The notes under the pieces are model-generated. The model was not told the origin of the DNA. It made no database searches and saw nothing but the letters and a program-made list of their open reading frames with translations. Both the position numbers and the translations under genes were made by a program. Below are positions 63,282-64,000 of a stretch of 64,000 nt of DNA, piece after piece. Origin of the DNA: Macrothele yani (Eukaryota; Arthropoda; Arachnida; Araneae; Macrothelidae); the NCBI GenBank assembly GCA_039090855.1, contig CM077023.1:77227127-77291126 (forward strand), in the 5' to 3' direction. Position 1 is the stretch's first letter. Each line of letters opens with the position of its first letter.

Positions 63282-64000
63282 AGGGAGTAGACAACGAAAC
63301 TGAAACACCTGCGCAAATAGCACCTCACGTGTCACGACGCCGTACGCGCTATCTGGTGGCCAGCCTGCATCTATTTCGCAGTTGATCAACGAGAGCAGAG
63401 TGTGAAGGTTGCATTAGTAGAGCAGTAACACAACTGGACGTCCAAAAATGCGATCCACACAACATAATGAGAGACATATTCGAGTTTCAAGAAGGACAGA
63501 TTGCTGATTCGCGTCTCGCCGGTGCGTTTGTGTCCAAGACAGCAAGTCTTTGTGGTGTATCGCGAGCCATGGTAGGCATCCAGGGTCATGTCGGTATACC
63601 AACAAGAGGGAAGGACCACATCCAATAAGAGTATATTTCGAGGTAAGAGGAAGCTGTCTGACAGGGACATCCAGGTGCTAACACAGATTTTAGCCAAAAA
63701 ACATAAAACCACAGCTGCCCAACTCACCGCAAAGTTGAATACGCACCGCGACTCACCTGTTTCCATCAAAACTGTTCATCGGGAGCTTTGCCTGTTCAAC
63801 ATTCACGGTCGTGTTGCTATCGCCAAACCCTGGATCACCAGTGTGAATGCCAAACGTCGGTTGCAATGGTGCCAGCAGCGCAAATCGTGGACTTTGGACA
63901 ACGTGAAATGTGTATTGTTCTCCGATGCATCGTCCTTCACTGTCTTTCCCGCAACTAGGAGAGTTTACGCGTGAAGTTTTATTGCCCACAGTGAAGCACG
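63282..64000 (+). pseudogene. Tc1-like transposon, cut by the window end
   Basis: It begins near CAGGGAGTAGACAACGAAAC. The N-terminal helix-turn-helix is read at 63469 (MRDIFEFQEGQIADSRLAGA), then a frameshift near 63590 leads to KRKLSDRDIQVLTQILAKKH, VSIKTVHRELCLFNIHGRVA and WTLDNVKCVLFSDASSFTVF, where Ala replaces the Glu after the first catalytic Asp. A TGA follows at 63972-63974. The rest lies beyond the window. Confidence 0.82.

Overview
The window is eukaryotic, almost certainly from an arthropod with a large, repeat-rich genome. It has spliced exons with canonical GT/AG borders and kilobase introns, no operons, and many transposon remnants typical of arthropods: Tc1/mariner, RTE and CR1/Jockey-type LINEs, Penelope-like, hAT, MULE and P-like elements, and tRNA-derived SINEs. 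I cannot say whether it is a chelicerate or an insect.

Host genes. Only two loci look like host genes, and neither gives a long ORF. (1) Plus strand: the last three coding exons (6069-6274, 14885-14960, 19750-19848) of a C1q/TNF-like domain protein of adipolin/erythroferrone type. Phases match exactly across introns of 8.6 and 4.8 kb. (2) Minus strand: an exon (52376-52606) encoding the second membrane segment and C-terminus of a DEG/ENaC-type sodium channel, with a possible preceding exon at 52813-52896.

Layout. 1-3.7 kb: an uninterrupted RTE-type LINE (986 codons) and three partial 3' ends of the same family joined through TA repeats. 4.75-5.97 kb: a Tc1 copy just upstream of the first C1q exon. 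Intron 1 (6.3-14.9 kb): a degraded hAT element, a Penelope-like element (PLE1), two copies of a tRNA-derived SINE and a hAT-like MITE carrying another SINE. Intron 2 (15.0-19.7 kb): a truncated PLE (PLE2) and a 30-unit minisatellite that grew inside the tRNA-like part of a SINE. 20.9-24.9 kb: a Tc1 carrying a CACTG-ended transposon (itself carrying PLE3) and two SINEs. 25.4-27.4 kb: a P-like (THAP9-type) element with a SINE in its THAP domain, abutting a Tc1 on the minus strand. 30.7-33.1 kb: a MULE interrupted by a Tc1. 36.9-44.1 kb: LINE fragments and further Tc1 copies. 45.1-49.3 kb: three consecutive Tc1 elements. 50.5-57.0 kb: more Tc1/mariner copies around the channel exon. 57.5-58.8 kb: a LINE ORF1 remnant. 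59.2-60.6 kb: a degenerate ~150-bp tandem array. 61.29-62.86 kb: a 98-bp satellite. 63.3 kb to the end: a Tc1 cut by the window edge.

The most notable items are the hammerhead-ribozyme-like cores in all three Penelope-like elements, the minisatellite made of repeated tRNA-like (A-box) units inside a host intron, the layered insertions whose empty sites are preserved in paralogues, and the hidden C1q gene. All identifications come from reading the sequence; no database search was run.
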